64,000 nt of DNA from Bifidobacterium sp. ESL0790 (GCF_029395435.1 NZ_CP113915.1:496001-560000), one strand, 5' to 3'. Shown: positions 1-9,613, counted from the first letter of the stretch. Made by a program: numbers and translations. Notes: generated by a model not told the origin, from the letters alone.

Positions 1-69
1 AGTCTTGCTCATATTCTCGCCCTTGTTCCTCGTTCCCGCTATCACTTTAGTGCAGGGTATGGGTTTTTA

Positions 70-1491
70 TCATTTCACGGTGCATGCGATGGACGGCGTC
101 GGCGACATCCTTCCGTCGCTTCGCACGATGCTGACTTGCACGCAGGTCTGCGACTTGTCCGGGTCGCTGATGGTCAGGCTGGTGTTGTGGGTGATCTTGG
201 TGTGTGTGCCCGGCGTCGACGTGCCGTTCTCCACGATGGCCCAGGCGTAGCTGTCGCCCGGCTGCGGGTCGGGGTTGGTCCAGGTGAAGGTGATGGAGCT
301 ACCGTTCGACGTGCCTTTGAGATTGGCCGGGGCGGCAATCGCTTCGTCCTTGTCGGTGCTTGCCACGTCGTCGCGCTGGTGGGTCTTGCCCTGCTGGCTG
401 GTCGGGGTGTCGTCGCCGACGCTGGTGCGTTTGTCGCTTCTGCCGCTGTCCATATGCGGCACCACCACGAAGGCGAAGATGGCCGCGACGACCACCACCA
501 CCGCCAGGATCGCCGCGCCGATGATCAGCGGCTTCTTGGAGCGTTTGGGCTTGGGTATGGCCGGATTGGCCGCCCGCCCCTCGTCGCCCTCGCCCCCGAC
601 GGCCAGTTTGTGGTCGCTGGGGTATGGCCGCTCGTTCTCGGCGACCAGCGGGGTCATGGCCCCGAAGCACTCCTTCTGCGCCTCCTGCAGGGCGCGCGCG
701 AATTGCAGCGCCGAGGCGTAGCGGGCCCCCGGGTCCTTGGCCATGCCCTTGCGCAGCGCCTTCTCCACCTGGTCCGGCACATTGGCCAGGGAGTGCTTGG
801 GCAGCTCGTCGTCGACGATATGCTGCGCCAGCTGGTGCTGGGTTCGTGGATGGAACCAGTATTCGAAGGGCGACTTGCCCACCAGCAGCCCGTAGAGCGT
901 GGCCGCCAGGGAATAGATGTCACTGGCCTCGTCGCCCCCGCCGGTGCCGGTCAGCACCTCGGGCGGGGCCCATGGCACGGAGAATCCGGTGCGCGAATGC
1001 GACTCGTAGACGCTGGTGGAGATGCCGAAATCGGAGAGCGCGGGCAGGCCGTGGGCCGTCACCAGAATGTTGGCCGGCTTGATGTCGCGGTGGATGACGC
1101 CGTGGGTGTGCGCGGTCTGCAGCGCGCCGGCGAGCTTGACCCCGAGGTCGAGCATGGCCCGCACGCCGATGCCGCCCTGGCGCATGATCTCCTTGTAGGA
1201 GCCGTTCGGCGCGTATTCGAGCATCAGGTAGGGCAGGCCCTCGGCGGTTAGGCCTGAGCCGTAGATCGAAAGGATGTAAGGGTGGGTGGAGAGCGAGGCC
1301 ATGATGTCGGCCTCACGGGCGAATGTGGCGTTGAAATCCTTGCCTTGTTTGGATTTGCCGACCTTCACCGCCACGTCTCGCGCGGGGTTGCGCTGGTGGA
1401 AGAGGTAGACGTCCGCCGTCGAGCCGGAGCCGAGCGTGCGGATGAGGTCGCAACCGTCTATCGCTGGCGCGTTGTGTTGCCCGCTATCCAT
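70..1491 (-). CDS. Transmembrane serine/threonine protein kinase (PknB type)
   Basis: Phosphorylates Ser/Thr residues of target proteins from the inner face of the membrane. The kinase domain fills about residues 10-270: glycine loop GSGSTADV, ATP-binding lysine in VAVKVG, catalytic loop HRDIKPANIL near residue 135 and metal-binding DFGIST. A basic, proline-rich linker leads to one membrane helix near residues 320-345. The outer part of about 125 residues ends in a sequence resembling a fibronectin type III fold (FTWTNP, then a Tyr/Trp-rich strand). There are no PASTA repeats, so it does not look like the muropeptide-sensing PknB. I chose the ATG at 1491 because AAAAGGGG lies 7 nt upstream; an in-frame TTG six codons earlier is the alternative. 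No phosphatase or obvious substrate gene is adjacent. The kinase call is certain; the extracellular fold is inferred. Confidence 0.93.
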   Translation of the reverse strand: MDSGQHNAPAIDGCDLIRTLGSGSTADVYLFHQRNPARDVAVKVGKSKQGKDFNATFAREADIMASLSTHPYILSIYGSGLTAEGLPYLMLEYAPNGSYKEIMRQGGIGVRAMLDLGVKLAGALQTAHTHGVIHRDIKPANILVTAHGLPALSDFGISTSVYESHSRTGFSVPWAPPEVLTGTGGGDEASDIYSLAATLYGLLVGKSPFEYWFHPRTQHQLAQHIVDDELPKHSLANVPDQVEKALRKGMAKDPGARYASALQFARALQEAQKECFGAMTPLVAENERPYPSDHKLAVGGEGDEGRAANPAIPKPKRSKKPLIIGAAILAVVVVVAAIFAFVVVPHMDSGRSDKRTSVGDDTPTSQQGKTHQRDDVASTDKDEAIAAPANLKGTSNGSSITFTWTNPDPQPGDSYAWAIVENGTSTPGTHTKITHNTSLTISDPDKSQTCVQVSIVRSDGRMSPTPSIACTVK

Positions 1492-1823
1492 GCCATTGCC
1501 CCTTTTCAAACGTTTGACCCCACTGCCTATCCAAACTTGGGCGACACCGGGTCGCGGAAACGAAGAACATCAATAATGCTAATTGTTACCCTTAACCAAT
1601 GTCGCCCATATCCATATATTTACACAGATGATGCATCTTTTCGGGATTGTCTTCACCATCGAGACGGACGGCGGTGTCCATTTCGTTCATCCCCTGATTT
1701 CCAAGGATTTGTAAGACATTTTGTAAGGGCATGGAAAAACGGAGGACCGTGACGCACGCCGCGGTCCTCCGTTCGGTTGTTGGTAATTGCAGGGAGTCCG
1801 GTCCTTTCGGACGGACGGAGTGC
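1492..1823. other. Intergenic region between kinase and dehydrogenase genes
   Basis: Both flanking genes are on the minus strand, so this holds the kinase promoter and the dehydrogenase terminator. It is AT-rich around 1575-1640. I see no convincing ORF and no clear -35/-10 pair. Confidence 0.5.
1738..1773 (-). terminator. Rho-independent terminator of the zinc dehydrogenase
   Basis: A 12-bp perfect inverted repeat (AACGGAGGACCG and its complement, arms 1738-1749 and 1762-1773) with a 12-nt loop is followed on the minus strand by a run of T. It lies 51 bp beyond the dehydrogenase stop codon. Confidence 0.85.
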
Positions 1824-2891
1824 TTAGAGCTCGACCAGGATCTTCACGTGGTGCTCGCCGTCGTCACGCAGCTGCTTCAAACCTTTTTCCACGAGGTCCT
1901 CGGCCTTGATCTTGTCGGTGATGAACGGGGAGAGGTCGATGTGCTTGTCCTGCACGAGCTTGATCGAATCCGGGTGGTCGTTGCAGTAGGCCAGCGAGGT
2001 CATGATGTTCTTCTCGGTGCGGGTCAGTTCCTTGGCCACATTGAGCTCGAGCGGACGCACGTGGATGGCGACGATCATCACGTTGGCGCTCTCGCGCACC
2101 GCGGCGATCAGCTGGTGGACCACCACGCCCGCGCCCGAGGCGTCGAAGCCGACATCGGCGCCGGCCCCGTCGGTCTCGGCCTTGACGCGCGCGGCCAGGT
2201 CCTCCTTGCTCGGATCGACCACGATGTCGGCCACGCCGGTCTCCTTGGCGGTCTTCTTGCGCACCTCGGAGAGCTCCGACATGATGACCTTCAGGCCCTT
2301 GGCCTTGAGCACCGCGCCGAGCATGAGCCCGACGGGGCCCGCGCCGCCGACGACCGCGGTCTGGCCGGCCTTGGCCCCGCTGCGGCGCACCGCGTGGTAG
2401 GCCACGGTGAAGGGCTCCAGCAGCGCCGCCTGGTCCAGCGGGATGTCGCCGACGCCGTGCACGAAGCGCGCCTCGACCACCACATGCTCGCTCATGCCGC
2501 CGCCGCGGCCGTTGATGCCGATGCCGCCCACCTTGTCGCAGGTGTTGTAGTGCCCGGCCTTGCACGAGGGACACTCGCCGCAGGCCATCATCGACTCGAT
2601 GCAGACGTGGTCGCCGACTTTGAGGTCGGTGTCGACGTCGTCGGCGATCTCCTCGACGGTGCCGGAGAACTCGTGGCCCAGCACCACCGGGATGCTCTCG
2701 CCCGAGATCGGGTGGGGATGGCCGGGCACGTTGCCGCTCACCGACTCGGGCCCGTTGTAGTACATATGTAGGTCGGAGCCGCAGATGCCGGTGTAGGCCG
2801 GGCGCACCTTGATGGTGCCTGGCTTCAGTTGTGGTTCGGGGATGTCATCGATCTGGATGTGTTCCTTGCCGTAATATTGGACAGCCTTCAT
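1824..2891 (-). CDS. Zinc-dependent alcohol/polyol dehydrogenase (butanediol or sorbitol dehydrogenase-like)
   Basis: Medium-chain dehydrogenase of 355 residues, likely oxidising or reducing a polyol or acyloin with NAD(H). Catalytic zinc ligands are visible in GICGSDLH and GHEFSG. The structural zinc lobe is CGECPSCKAGHYNTC. The nucleotide-binding motif GGAGPVGL is followed by a basic-acidic strand end. Length and motif spacing fit the 2,3-butanediol / L-iditol dehydrogenase group. The start is well supported by AAGGAGG five bases before the ATG. It is a single-gene unit with its own terminator. The exact substrate cannot be read from the sequence. Confidence 0.9.
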   Translation of the reverse strand: MKAVQYYGKEHIQIDDIPEPQLKPGTIKVRPAYTGICGSDLHMYYNGPESVSGNVPGHPHPISGESIPVVLGHEFSGTVEEIADDVDTDLKVGDHVCIESMMACGECPSCKAGHYNTCDKVGGIGINGRGGGMSEHVVVEARFVHGVGDIPLDQAALLEPFTVAYHAVRRSGAKAGQTAVVGGAGPVGLMLGAVLKAKGLKVIMSELSEVRKKTAKETGVADIVVDPSKEDLAARVKAETDGAGADVGFDASGAGVVVHQLIAAVRESANVMIVAIHVRPLELNVAKELTRTEKNIMTSLAYCNDHPDSIKLVQDKHIDLSPFITDKIKAEDLVEKGLKQLRDDGEHHVKILVEL

Positions 2892-3131
2892 TATTGCCTC
2901 CTTGCAGTAATAGGTCGGTTTCTAAAGTATATCGTGTCAAAGGTTTTGAGATGGCCGAAAACCGGGATTATTTTTTGACTACTTCATCACACTTTCGACT
3001 ATCCGATCCCTTTCCCGTCTCATATCCAGACAAACCTAAAAGCCATGATGCATTTGGACTCAAGGATTACCGCTTATGTCCCGCTGCCTCTAAGATGGGA
3101 GGGTCTGCGAAACTAGGGAGGCTTGGCAGGA

Positions 3132-3797
3132 ATGGGTGAGTCATCGGCAATCGTATATCGTTCCATGCGATGGAGCGACCTCGAGGATATGGTCGCGCAG
3201 TTCGACGATATGTGGGGCGACGACGTGCCCACGGCCAACAGCCCCGTCTCGCTGCTCATGTCGCGTTATTATGTGTTGCACTATCTCGCCCCGTCCACCC
3301 ATTGCGAGGTGGCCGAGCGCGACGGGCGGTTCATGGGCGTGCTGCTCACCCGCGTGATCGGCGACCCGGTGGCCTTTCCCCAGGCCGACAAGGAACGTGA
3401 GTGCGCCGCCCGCCAGCTCAAGGCCAGCGACACCGGGTCCAACGGGCTGCGCTACGCGAGGTATTGGCGCCGCGTGGAGGTGGACTTGGAGCGTTCCTCG
3501 GGAATCGATGAGAGCGCGCAGGCCGAGCTGGAGCTTTTCCTGGTCTCCTCCGACGCGAGGGGAGCGGGCATCGGCGGCCACTTGTGGGGCGAGGCCATAC
3601 ACCATCTGGCCGAGCGCGGCGTCAGGCGCTACTTCCTGCACACCGACAGCGCCAGCGACGTCAGCTACTATGTGGCGCACGGCCTCGAGCGGGCGGCCTC
3701 CCGCACCAGCGCCGACCATCCCGAGGACAAGCGCGCCATCGGCACCGCGCTCGACGACCTCTATATCTACGCCGCGAACGTGTCCGCCGCGCGATAA
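3132..3797 (+). CDS. GNAT family acetyltransferase, copy 1
   Basis: Predicted acyl-CoA-dependent N-acetyltransferase of 221 residues. The acetyl-CoA pyrophosphate loop is SSDARGAGIGGHLW (about residues 140-155), followed by the usual helix and the strand FLHTDSASDVSYY leading to YVAHGLERA. The ATG at 3132 is chosen because GGGAGG ends about 10 nt upstream; an upstream in-frame TTG at 3123 sits directly on that ribosome site. It is closely related to the protein at 18674-19369, and both are followed by related MFS transporters, so the two genes probably work as a pair. The substrate is unknown. Confidence 0.85.
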   Translation: MGESSAIVYRSMRWSDLEDMVAQFDDMWGDDVPTANSPVSLLMSRYYVLHYLAPSTHCEVAERDGRFMGVLLTRVIGDPVAFPQADKERECAARQLKASDTGSNGLRYARYWRRVEVDLERSSGIDESAQAELELFLVSSDARGAGIGGHLWGEAIHHLAERGVRRYFLHTDSASDVSYYVAHGLERAASRTSADHPEDKRAIGTALDDLYIYAANVSAAR

Positions 3798-3950
3798 AAG
3801 TAGGGACTTCCCACACGAAGCCTTGAACATCTCCTGAGCAACTCTTGAATATATAGGTGCCCTTGTCCTACCCTCCCAGGAAACGCGACAAGCGGCACCT
3901 GTTTTGCATAATTCCCTTTCTGCTTGTAAAAGGGATAGAGGGAGGTGTGT

Positions 3951-5363
3951 ATGAGCACGGCGCAATCGGCGGCGATTTCGACCAGCCAGATGTCGCATGA
4001 GATCGCGTGCAAGCCACAAGGTGGTGGAAAGGGCCCGCGGCGCGAATCCAATCCATATAAGGAGCTGTTCTCGATACCGGGCGCCAAGGCGTTCTGCCTT
4101 TCCGGGGCGGTGGCGAGGCTGCCGATGGCCATGATGGGCCTCGGAATCACGCTCGCCTTCAACGCGCTCTACGGCAATTGGACCATCGCCGGGTCGATGA
4201 GCGCGGTCTATATCCTCGCCGTGGCCGTGGCGGCTCCCATTTACGCCAAGCTCTTCGACCGGTTCGGCCAGCATCGCATCGGCGGCGCGGCGCTCGCGGT
4301 GCAGGTGGTGGCCATGCTGCTGTTCGCCGTGGCCACGATGGCGGGCCTGCCGGTGCTGGTGCTGTTCGTCTGCGCCATATTGACCGGGCTCACCCAATTC
4401 TCGTTCGGCGCCCTGGTGCGCACCCGTTGGGCTTACGCCCTGCGCGGGCCGGACGACGCCGACCTGCTCAACACGGCCTACGCCATGGAGGCCGCCATCG
4501 ACGAGGTCATGTTCATCGTCGGGCCCATCCTCGCCGCCTTTTTGGCGACTTCGGTGCATCCGGTCTCGCAGCTTTTCGTGCCGGCCGTGGCCTGCGCGCT
4601 CGGTGGGTCGGTGTTCTTCTCGCTCAAAAGCACACAGCCGCCGGTGGTCAGCGTGGTCGAGGTGCGGATGGCGGCCGCCGACGACGCCGACGTGGCCGGG
4701 GCCAACAGCGCCGAAGGCACCCCGGTGAGCCAGTCTCGCCCCGCCCGCTCCACCTCGCATCTGCTCGAGATTCGCGGCGCGGGCCATGCCAAGCCGAAAT
4801 CCGTGCTTCTGTGCCGTGGCGTGGTGCCGCTGCTCATCATCTTCGTGGTCTACAACCTGAGTTTCAGCGCCTTCGATGTCTCCGTGACCAGCATGATGCA
4901 GGCCATCGGCCGCCAAAGCCTGCTCGGTGTGCAGCTCTCCATGTTCGCCATCGGCTCGTGCGTCGGCGGCCTCGTCTTCGGCGCCCACGCCCCCAAGGGC
5001 TCGAATTGGCGGCATATGGTCACATTCCTCGCGCTGCTTGCGCTGGGCTATCTGCTCATCTGGCTGAGCATCGGCCATCTCGCGCTCTTCGCGCTGCTCT
5101 CGATGGTCTCGGGGCTCTGCGTCTCGCCGGTCTACGCCATCGGCAACCTCATCGTGCAGGGCATGGTGCCGGTCGGCCAGCTCACCGAAGGGCTCTCCTG
5201 GGTGAGCACCGCCGGTCAGGTCGGCAGCTCCCTGGGTTCCACGCTCGCCGGTGTCGTCCTCGACGCCGCGGGCTTCCGCGTCGGCCTCGCCGTCCCCTGC
5301 CTCACCACGGTGTGCACGCTGGTGCTGGCTCTGCTGGGCTGGGCCATCTCACACCAGCGGTAG
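3951..5363 (+). CDS. MFS transporter, copy 1 (paralogue of 19795-21150)
   Basis: Twelve-helix major facilitator protein of 470 residues with a long hydrophilic loop near residues 225-270. The N-terminal cytoplasmic segment ends with PGAKAFCLSGAVARLP, and the loop after helix 2 contains LFDRFGQHRIGG, the family GxxxDRxGxR-type signature in variant form. The second copy shares much of the protein, including SAVYILAVA, FSFGALVRTRWAYALR and PVSQLFVPA. ATG 3951 is preferred because GGAGGT is 6 nt upstream; a GTG two codons earlier overlaps that site. The closely preceding GNAT gene (153 bp) suggests export of an acylated or toxic small molecule, which is inference. Confidence 0.88.
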   Translation: MSTAQSAAISTSQMSHEIACKPQGGGKGPRRESNPYKELFSIPGAKAFCLSGAVARLPMAMMGLGITLAFNALYGNWTIAGSMSAVYILAVAVAAPIYAKLFDRFGQHRIGGAALAVQVVAMLLFAVATMAGLPVLVLFVCAILTGLTQFSFGALVRTRWAYALRGPDDADLLNTAYAMEAAIDEVMFIVGPILAAFLATSVHPVSQLFVPAVACALGGSVFFSLKSTQPPVVSVVEVRMAAADDADVAGANSAEGTPVSQSRPARSTSHLLEIRGAGHAKPKSVLLCRGVVPLLIIFVVYNLSFSAFDVSVTSMMQAIGRQSLLGVQLSMFAIGSCVGGLVFGAHAPKGSNWRHMVTFLALLALGYLLIWLSIGHLALFALLSMVSGLCVSPVYAIGNLIVQGMVPVGQLTEGLSWVSTAGQVGSSLGSTLAGVVLDAAGFRVGLAVPCLTTVCTLVLALLGWAISHQR

Positions 5364-5432
5364 CAGGGTACATCCATCTGATGTTCTATTTATATAAGGG
5401 CTTTCTAAATCGAAAAACGGAGGCAAGCCTAT

Positions 5433-6269
5433 TTATTGCCCCGCCTTCCTCACCGGAATCTCCATACGCGTGACGTGCTCGGTCGGGTCCGCCGACTCGT
5501 AGTCGCCGATCAGGCAGTACTCGATGGGGTCGCCGCAGATCTCATAGCCTTCCGCGGCGATCTTCTTGCCCATCTGCCCATAGACCTTCGGGCATTTGGG
5601 GAATGAGCCCTTGAAGGTACGCCCGGCATACATGCCCGCCGGCAGGATATAGGGGGTCTTGGGGTTGTCCTCGCCGGTGTAGAGCAGCGTCTTCTTGGAG
5701 GGGAAGCAGCCGTCGTCGATGAGCGTGACGTCCACCACGTAGGCCGTGGTGCTGCGTAGCGCCTTGAGCTTCTCGTGCTTGCTGATGGAGCTGTATTTGG
5801 CGAAGGTGTAGGGCAGGTCCTTGTCGTAGACCAAATCGTTGGAGACCAGCTCGAAGGGCCGGTCGTCGTAGTGCTTGATGGTGGTCAGCGAGGTCTGCGC
5901 CTCCGAAAGCGAGGAGAGGAACATCGAAAGCTCCTCGTGGATCTCGGCGCGGCGCTTCGAGAGCTCGTCGATCTGCTGGTCGATCGATTTGAGTTCCTCG
6001 TCCGTCAACTCCAACGTCGATTTGAAGTCCTGGTGTTTCAAATACCGCGCGATCTTCTCGATGCTGAAGCCCAGCGATCGCAGCTCGGTGATGATGTTGA
6101 GTTTGAAGAAGTCCTCGGAGCCGTAGACGCGGTAGGAGTTGTAGGGGTTGCGTTTGGGCACGAGGATGCCTTGCCGCTCGTAGTAATACAGTGTGTCGAC
6201 GCTGATGTCGTAGATGCGTGCGGTCTCTTTGACGGATTTGCCTTCGCCGAGTGGATACGTGAATTTCAT
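5433..6269 (-). CDS. MerR family regulator with GyrI-like effector domain
   Basis: DNA-binding activator of 278 residues. Residues 10-80 form a MerR winged helix: SVKETARIYDISVDTLYYYERQGIL in substance, then a Y-R-x-Y wing. A coiled dimerisation helix covers about residues 85-125. The C-terminal ~150 residues (from LVSNDLVY to MEIPVRK) resemble the drug-binding GyrI/BmrR domain. Start chosen at ATG 6269, just before KFTYPLG, with AAAGG upstream; a longer reading of 20 residues looks like leader. It diverges from the carboxylesterase-MFS operon, which is the likely target, by analogy with BmrR and TipA regulators. Confidence 0.88.
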   Translation of the reverse strand: MKFTYPLGEGKSVKETARIYDISVDTLYYYERQGILVPKRNPYNSYRVYGSEDFFKLNIITELRSLGFSIEKIARYLKHQDFKSTLELTDEELKSIDQQIDELSKRRAEIHEELSMFLSSLSEAQTSLTTIKHYDDRPFELVSNDLVYDKDLPYTFAKYSSISKHEKLKALRSTTAYVVDVTLIDDGCFPSKKTLLYTGEDNPKTPYILPAGMYAGRTFKGSFPKCPKVYGQMGKKIAAEGYEICGDPIEYCLIGDYESADPTEHVTRMEIPVRKAGQ

Positions 6270-6406
6270 GTCGCCTTGCCTTTCGTCATCCTTGGTCTTG
6301 CACAAGGGTTTACATCGAGGCTTTCTCAATCAATTATCGCAAAATTGTGGACTTTTCGGCCTTTATTGTCTATTTTATACATGAATCATGTATCGCACAA
6401 AAGCAT

Positions 6407-6435
6407 TTGACCTTGGTGTCGGACGGGGGTATAGC
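6407..6435 (+). promoter_or_regulatory. Probable promoter of the carboxylesterase-MFS operon
   Basis: TTGACC and TATAGC are separated by 17 bp, about 87 bp before the esterase start. The spacer (TTGGTGTCGGACGGGGG) lies where a MerR protein would bind. I see no perfect dyad, so the operator is only inferred. Confidence 0.45.
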
Positions 6436-6521
6436 CTGAGGGCGTTTTCAGAGATAAAGGCCGAAAACCGCTGAATCTCAACGATTTGGTATTTCGGCCG
6501 GAAGATAAAGGAGGCAATGAG

Positions 6522-8024
6522 ATGACATTGCAGAGAGTGAAAACGACCACCGGTGTGCTCGATGGTTTCATGTCGGAGAAGAACGTCGAGACCTACCTCG
6601 GCATTCCCTACGCCAAGCCGCCGATCGGTGAGCTGCGCTGGAAGGCGCCGCAGCCGCTGGAGCCGAGCGATGAGCTGATCTCCTGCCGTCGCCTGGGCTA
6701 CTCCGCCATGCAGGACAAGGACAAGTACGAGCCCTCGAGCCTGAACCCGCAGAGCGAGGACTGCCTCTACCTCAACGTCTGGGTGAAGGACAAGTCCAAG
6801 AAGAACCAGCCGGTGATGGTCTACGTCCACGGTGGCGCCTACTTCTCCGGTGGCTCGGCCGACCCGCTCTACTTCGGCGAGAACTTCGCCGCCAAGCAGG
6901 ACGTCGTGCTGGTCTCCATCAACTACCGCATCAACGTCTTCGGCTCCATGCTCCTCTCCGCCCTGCCCGGTGGCGAGGACTACCAGGAGGCCGGCTACCT
7001 CGAGATGCTCGACCAGATCCTCGCGCTGAAGTGGATCAAGAAGAACATCGCCCAGTTCGGCGGCGACCCCGATTCGATCACCCTCTTCGGTGAGTCGGCG
7101 GGCTCCTCCTCCGCGGCGCTGCTCGCGATCTGCCCGGCCGCCAAGGGCCTGTTCAACCGCGCCATCTGCGAGTCCGGCCCGATCCAGCTCTACAAGACCC
7201 CGGAGATGGCCAAGCCGTTCGCGCTTGAGTTCGCCGAGATCATGGGCTGCAAGAGCGTCGACGAGCTGCAGCAGAAGAGCTCCGACGAGCTCATCGCCGG
7301 CATGGACATCATGTGCGAGCGCGACCGCAACGTCGTCTCGCTGACCTACTCGCCGGTCTGCGACGGCACGCTGCTGCCGAAGGACCCGATGAAGGCCTGG
7401 GCCGATGGCGCCGCCAAGGACATCGACATCATGACCGGCTGCTGCGAGAACGAGATGAACTACTTCAAGTTCTACTTCGAGGACCTCAAGCCCTTCTGGC
7501 ACGGCCAGTTCCCGTTCCACTTCGATTCGAAGACCCCTGTGGAGAAGTGGGAGAAGGTCTTCGCCCAGGTCCACGGCCAGGACGAGCTCGACAACGACTA
7601 CGTCGAGTTCATGAACCAGACCGGCTTCCGCGTGGGCACCGACCTGATGGCCCTGGAGCAGAGCCAGTACCGTCCGACCTACACCTACCTGTTCACCTAC
7701 AAGTCCACCAAGGAGGGCATGGGCTCCTGCCACGCCATCGAGGTCCCGTTCGTCATGCGCAACCTCGACACCTCCGACGGCCTTGAGTTCACCGGCCCGA
7801 ACCCGCCTGAGCACCTGAGCGACGAGATGAACAACGTCTGGTACAGCTTCGCCAAGTACGGCAAGCCGCGCCCGGAGCTCTACGGCATGCCGGAGTGGCC
7901 CGCCTTCGACGACGCGAACCGCAACTACATGGTGATGAACGACAAGAAGTGGGAAGTTCGCCAGAACATCAACGACGACAACATCAAGGCCTTCACGCCG
8001 ATGTACGAAGAGTCGATCCTCTAA
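6522..8024 (+). CDS. Carboxylesterase type B
   Basis: Serine ester hydrolase of 500 residues, alpha/beta-hydrolase fold, cytoplasmic since no signal peptide is present. The oxyanion loop is VYVHGGAYFSGG. The nucleophile elbow is FGESAGSSS near residue 190. The conserved YLEMLDQILALKWI and NIAQFGGDP segments are typical of the family. The catalytic histidine is probably in GSCHAIEVPF. The strong site AAAGGAGG lies 7 nt before ATG 6522; a longer reading from 6486 has no such site. The MFS gene begins 30 bp downstream, so the pair is an operon, probably controlled by the divergent MerR gene. Confidence 0.92.
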   Translation: MTLQRVKTTTGVLDGFMSEKNVETYLGIPYAKPPIGELRWKAPQPLEPSDELISCRRLGYSAMQDKDKYEPSSLNPQSEDCLYLNVWVKDKSKKNQPVMVYVHGGAYFSGGSADPLYFGENFAAKQDVVLVSINYRINVFGSMLLSALPGGEDYQEAGYLEMLDQILALKWIKKNIAQFGGDPDSITLFGESAGSSSAALLAICPAAKGLFNRAICESGPIQLYKTPEMAKPFALEFAEIMGCKSVDELQQKSSDELIAGMDIMCERDRNVVSLTYSPVCDGTLLPKDPMKAWADGAAKDIDIMTGCCENEMNYFKFYFEDLKPFWHGQFPFHFDSKTPVEKWEKVFAQVHGQDELDNDYVEFMNQTGFRVGTDLMALEQSQYRPTYTYLFTYKSTKEGMGSCHAIEVPFVMRNLDTSDGLEFTGPNPPEHLSDEMNNVWYSFAKYGKPRPELYGMPEWPAFDDANRNYMVMNDKKWEVRQNINDDNIKAFTPMYEESIL

Positions 8025-8054
8025 GCAGTCCAAGAAACCAAAAAAGGACAACCA

Positions 8055-9275
8055 ATGAAAGAAAACAAACTTCCCGCAAAACGCTGGGCCGTGCTGTTCG
8101 TCGTCTGCCTGATCTGCTTCGTGGCGAACTTCCTGCAGTACCAGGTCTCCGCCTGGGGCCCTGACGTCATGAAGATGCTGCACTCCGATGCGGCCGGCCT
8201 CTCCAGCATGATGCTCATGCCGATGCTCACCGCCGTGTTCCTCTCGATCCCCTCCGGCACCCTGGCCGACCGCTACGGTGTCAAAAAGATCGTGAGCATC
8301 GGTGCCATCGTCTCCGTGATCGGCGCGTTCCTGCGTTGCTTCACCCTGGGCTCCATGCCCATGCAGCTGATCACCATGTTCCTGATCGGCTTCGGCATCG
8401 CCTGCCTCAACGCCAACCTCGCCAAGATCCTCGGCACCTGGTTCGGCGAGCAGACCGGCTTCGCCATGGGCGTCTTCTACGCCGTCTCCTGCGTGGCCAT
8501 CGTGGTGGCGCAGGCCGGCGCGACGCTGATGGGCAGCCTGTTCATCTCCTACATGGTCGGCGCCATCGCCATGGCCGTCGCCTTCGTGCTCTGGCTCCTG
8601 CTGGCCAAGGACGCGCCGGAAGGCGCCGAGCTGCCTGAGCCCGAGCCCGTGATGACCTACCTCGGCACCGCCATGAAGAGCAAGAACGTCTGGTTCATCG
8701 CCCTGGCCTACGGCCTCACCCTGGCCTCCACCACCGGCTATGCCACCATCCTGCCGAGCGCTCTGCAGATCAGCAAGGGCGCGAGCCCCCAGCTGGCCGG
8801 CAGCCTCGCGGCCGTGATCACCGTCGGCAGCTTCTTCGCCTGCATCGTGGGCCCGGCTTACGTCACCAAGGTGGGCAAGAACAAGGCCTTCCTGCTGATC
8901 AGCACCGTCATCGGCGGCGTGATCATGATCGCCAACTGGTTCGTGCCCATGGGCGCCGGCATGTGGATCATGCTCGTGCTCAACGGCTTCTTCACCGCCC
9001 TCTCCGGCCCGATCATCCAGGCGATGACCCCGGCCATCAAGGAGATCGGCACGAAGTACGCCGGCAGCGCCGGTGGCGTGATCGGCACCGTTGGCCTGTT
9101 GCTCTCCTACTTCCTGCCGCTGATCGTCGGCAAGGTCGCGGGCGACAACTGGGGCCTCAACCTCACCATCGAGAGCATCCTCTTCCTGCTGAGCTTCGTC
9201 CCGCTCGTCCTCCTTCCGGAGACCGGCGCGAAGGGCAAGTACATGCAGGAGCAGCTTGCCGAGCAGCAGGCGTGA
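8055..9275 (+). CDS. MFS transporter, operon partner of the carboxylesterase
   Basis: Major facilitator with 12 predicted helices, 406 residues. The loop after helix 2 has the family signature GTLADRYGVKK. An acidic cytoplasmic loop (PEGAELPEPEPV) separates the two halves. AAAAGGAC precedes the start. Placed directly behind the esterase, it may import the ester that the esterase cleaves, or export a product; direction cannot be read from sequence. It resembles nitrate/oxalate-formate type and general anion MFS carriers only loosely. Confidence 0.88.
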   Translation: MKENKLPAKRWAVLFVVCLICFVANFLQYQVSAWGPDVMKMLHSDAAGLSSMMLMPMLTAVFLSIPSGTLADRYGVKKIVSIGAIVSVIGAFLRCFTLGSMPMQLITMFLIGFGIACLNANLAKILGTWFGEQTGFAMGVFYAVSCVAIVVAQAGATLMGSLFISYMVGAIAMAVAFVLWLLLAKDAPEGAELPEPEPVMTYLGTAMKSKNVWFIALAYGLTLASTTGYATILPSALQISKGASPQLAGSLAAVITVGSFFACIVGPAYVTKVGKNKAFLLISTVIGGVIMIANWFVPMGAGMWIMLVLNGFFTALSGPIIQAMTPAIKEIGTKYAGSAGGVIGTVGLLLSYFLPLIVGKVAGDNWGLNLTIESILFLLSFVPLVLLPETGAKGKYMQEQLAEQQA

Positions 9276-9613
9276 GCCTATAGCTGCCTTCAGCCCCACC
9301 GTTGACCGCCGGGTTCGCCTGGCGGCCGGCGGTGTGTGAATTCCACTGGGCCGGACGCGACCAAACCACGTCCGGCCCGTCACACTTTAGGTTATACATT
9401 TCTTTCTTCTCACATTCACCGGCCCGCCCTGATCCCTGGGTGGTCCGGTGTTTTTTATACCTATATATTGTCGGCTGTTATATTGTCTGCTGTTTTTCTG
9501 CCTTATTACCTTCCATATTGTTCGCGGTCTTGTGGGATTGATGATTATGGCGTTGTGGCGGGGATGGGCCGTCACGTATTTCGTAAGGTCACGGCGGACC
9601 ATAGACTGGAACA
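9276..9613. other. Intergenic region before the adnAB-like operon
   Basis: The first 110 bp carry the terminator of the MFS gene; 9390-9560 is AT-rich with repeated TATATTGTC/TTATATTGTC motifs and is the probable promoter region of the helicase genes. No ORF is supported. Confidence 0.45.
9348..9378 (+). terminator. Hairpin terminator after the esterase-MFS operon
   Basis: Perfect 10-bp stem GGGCCGGACG / CGTCCGGCCC (9348-9357, 9369-9378). Only a weak T stretch follows, so termination may be partial. Confidence 0.6.

Noticed and set aside
6375..9383. Minus-strand open frame of about 1000 codons opposite the esterase and MFS genes
   Set aside because: It mirrors GC-rich codon periodicity, has low-complexity His/Asp/Glu/Gly composition, no domain and no ribosome site. 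Similar antisense frames at 11501-14185, 14164-15831 and 3141-5078 were dropped for the same reason.
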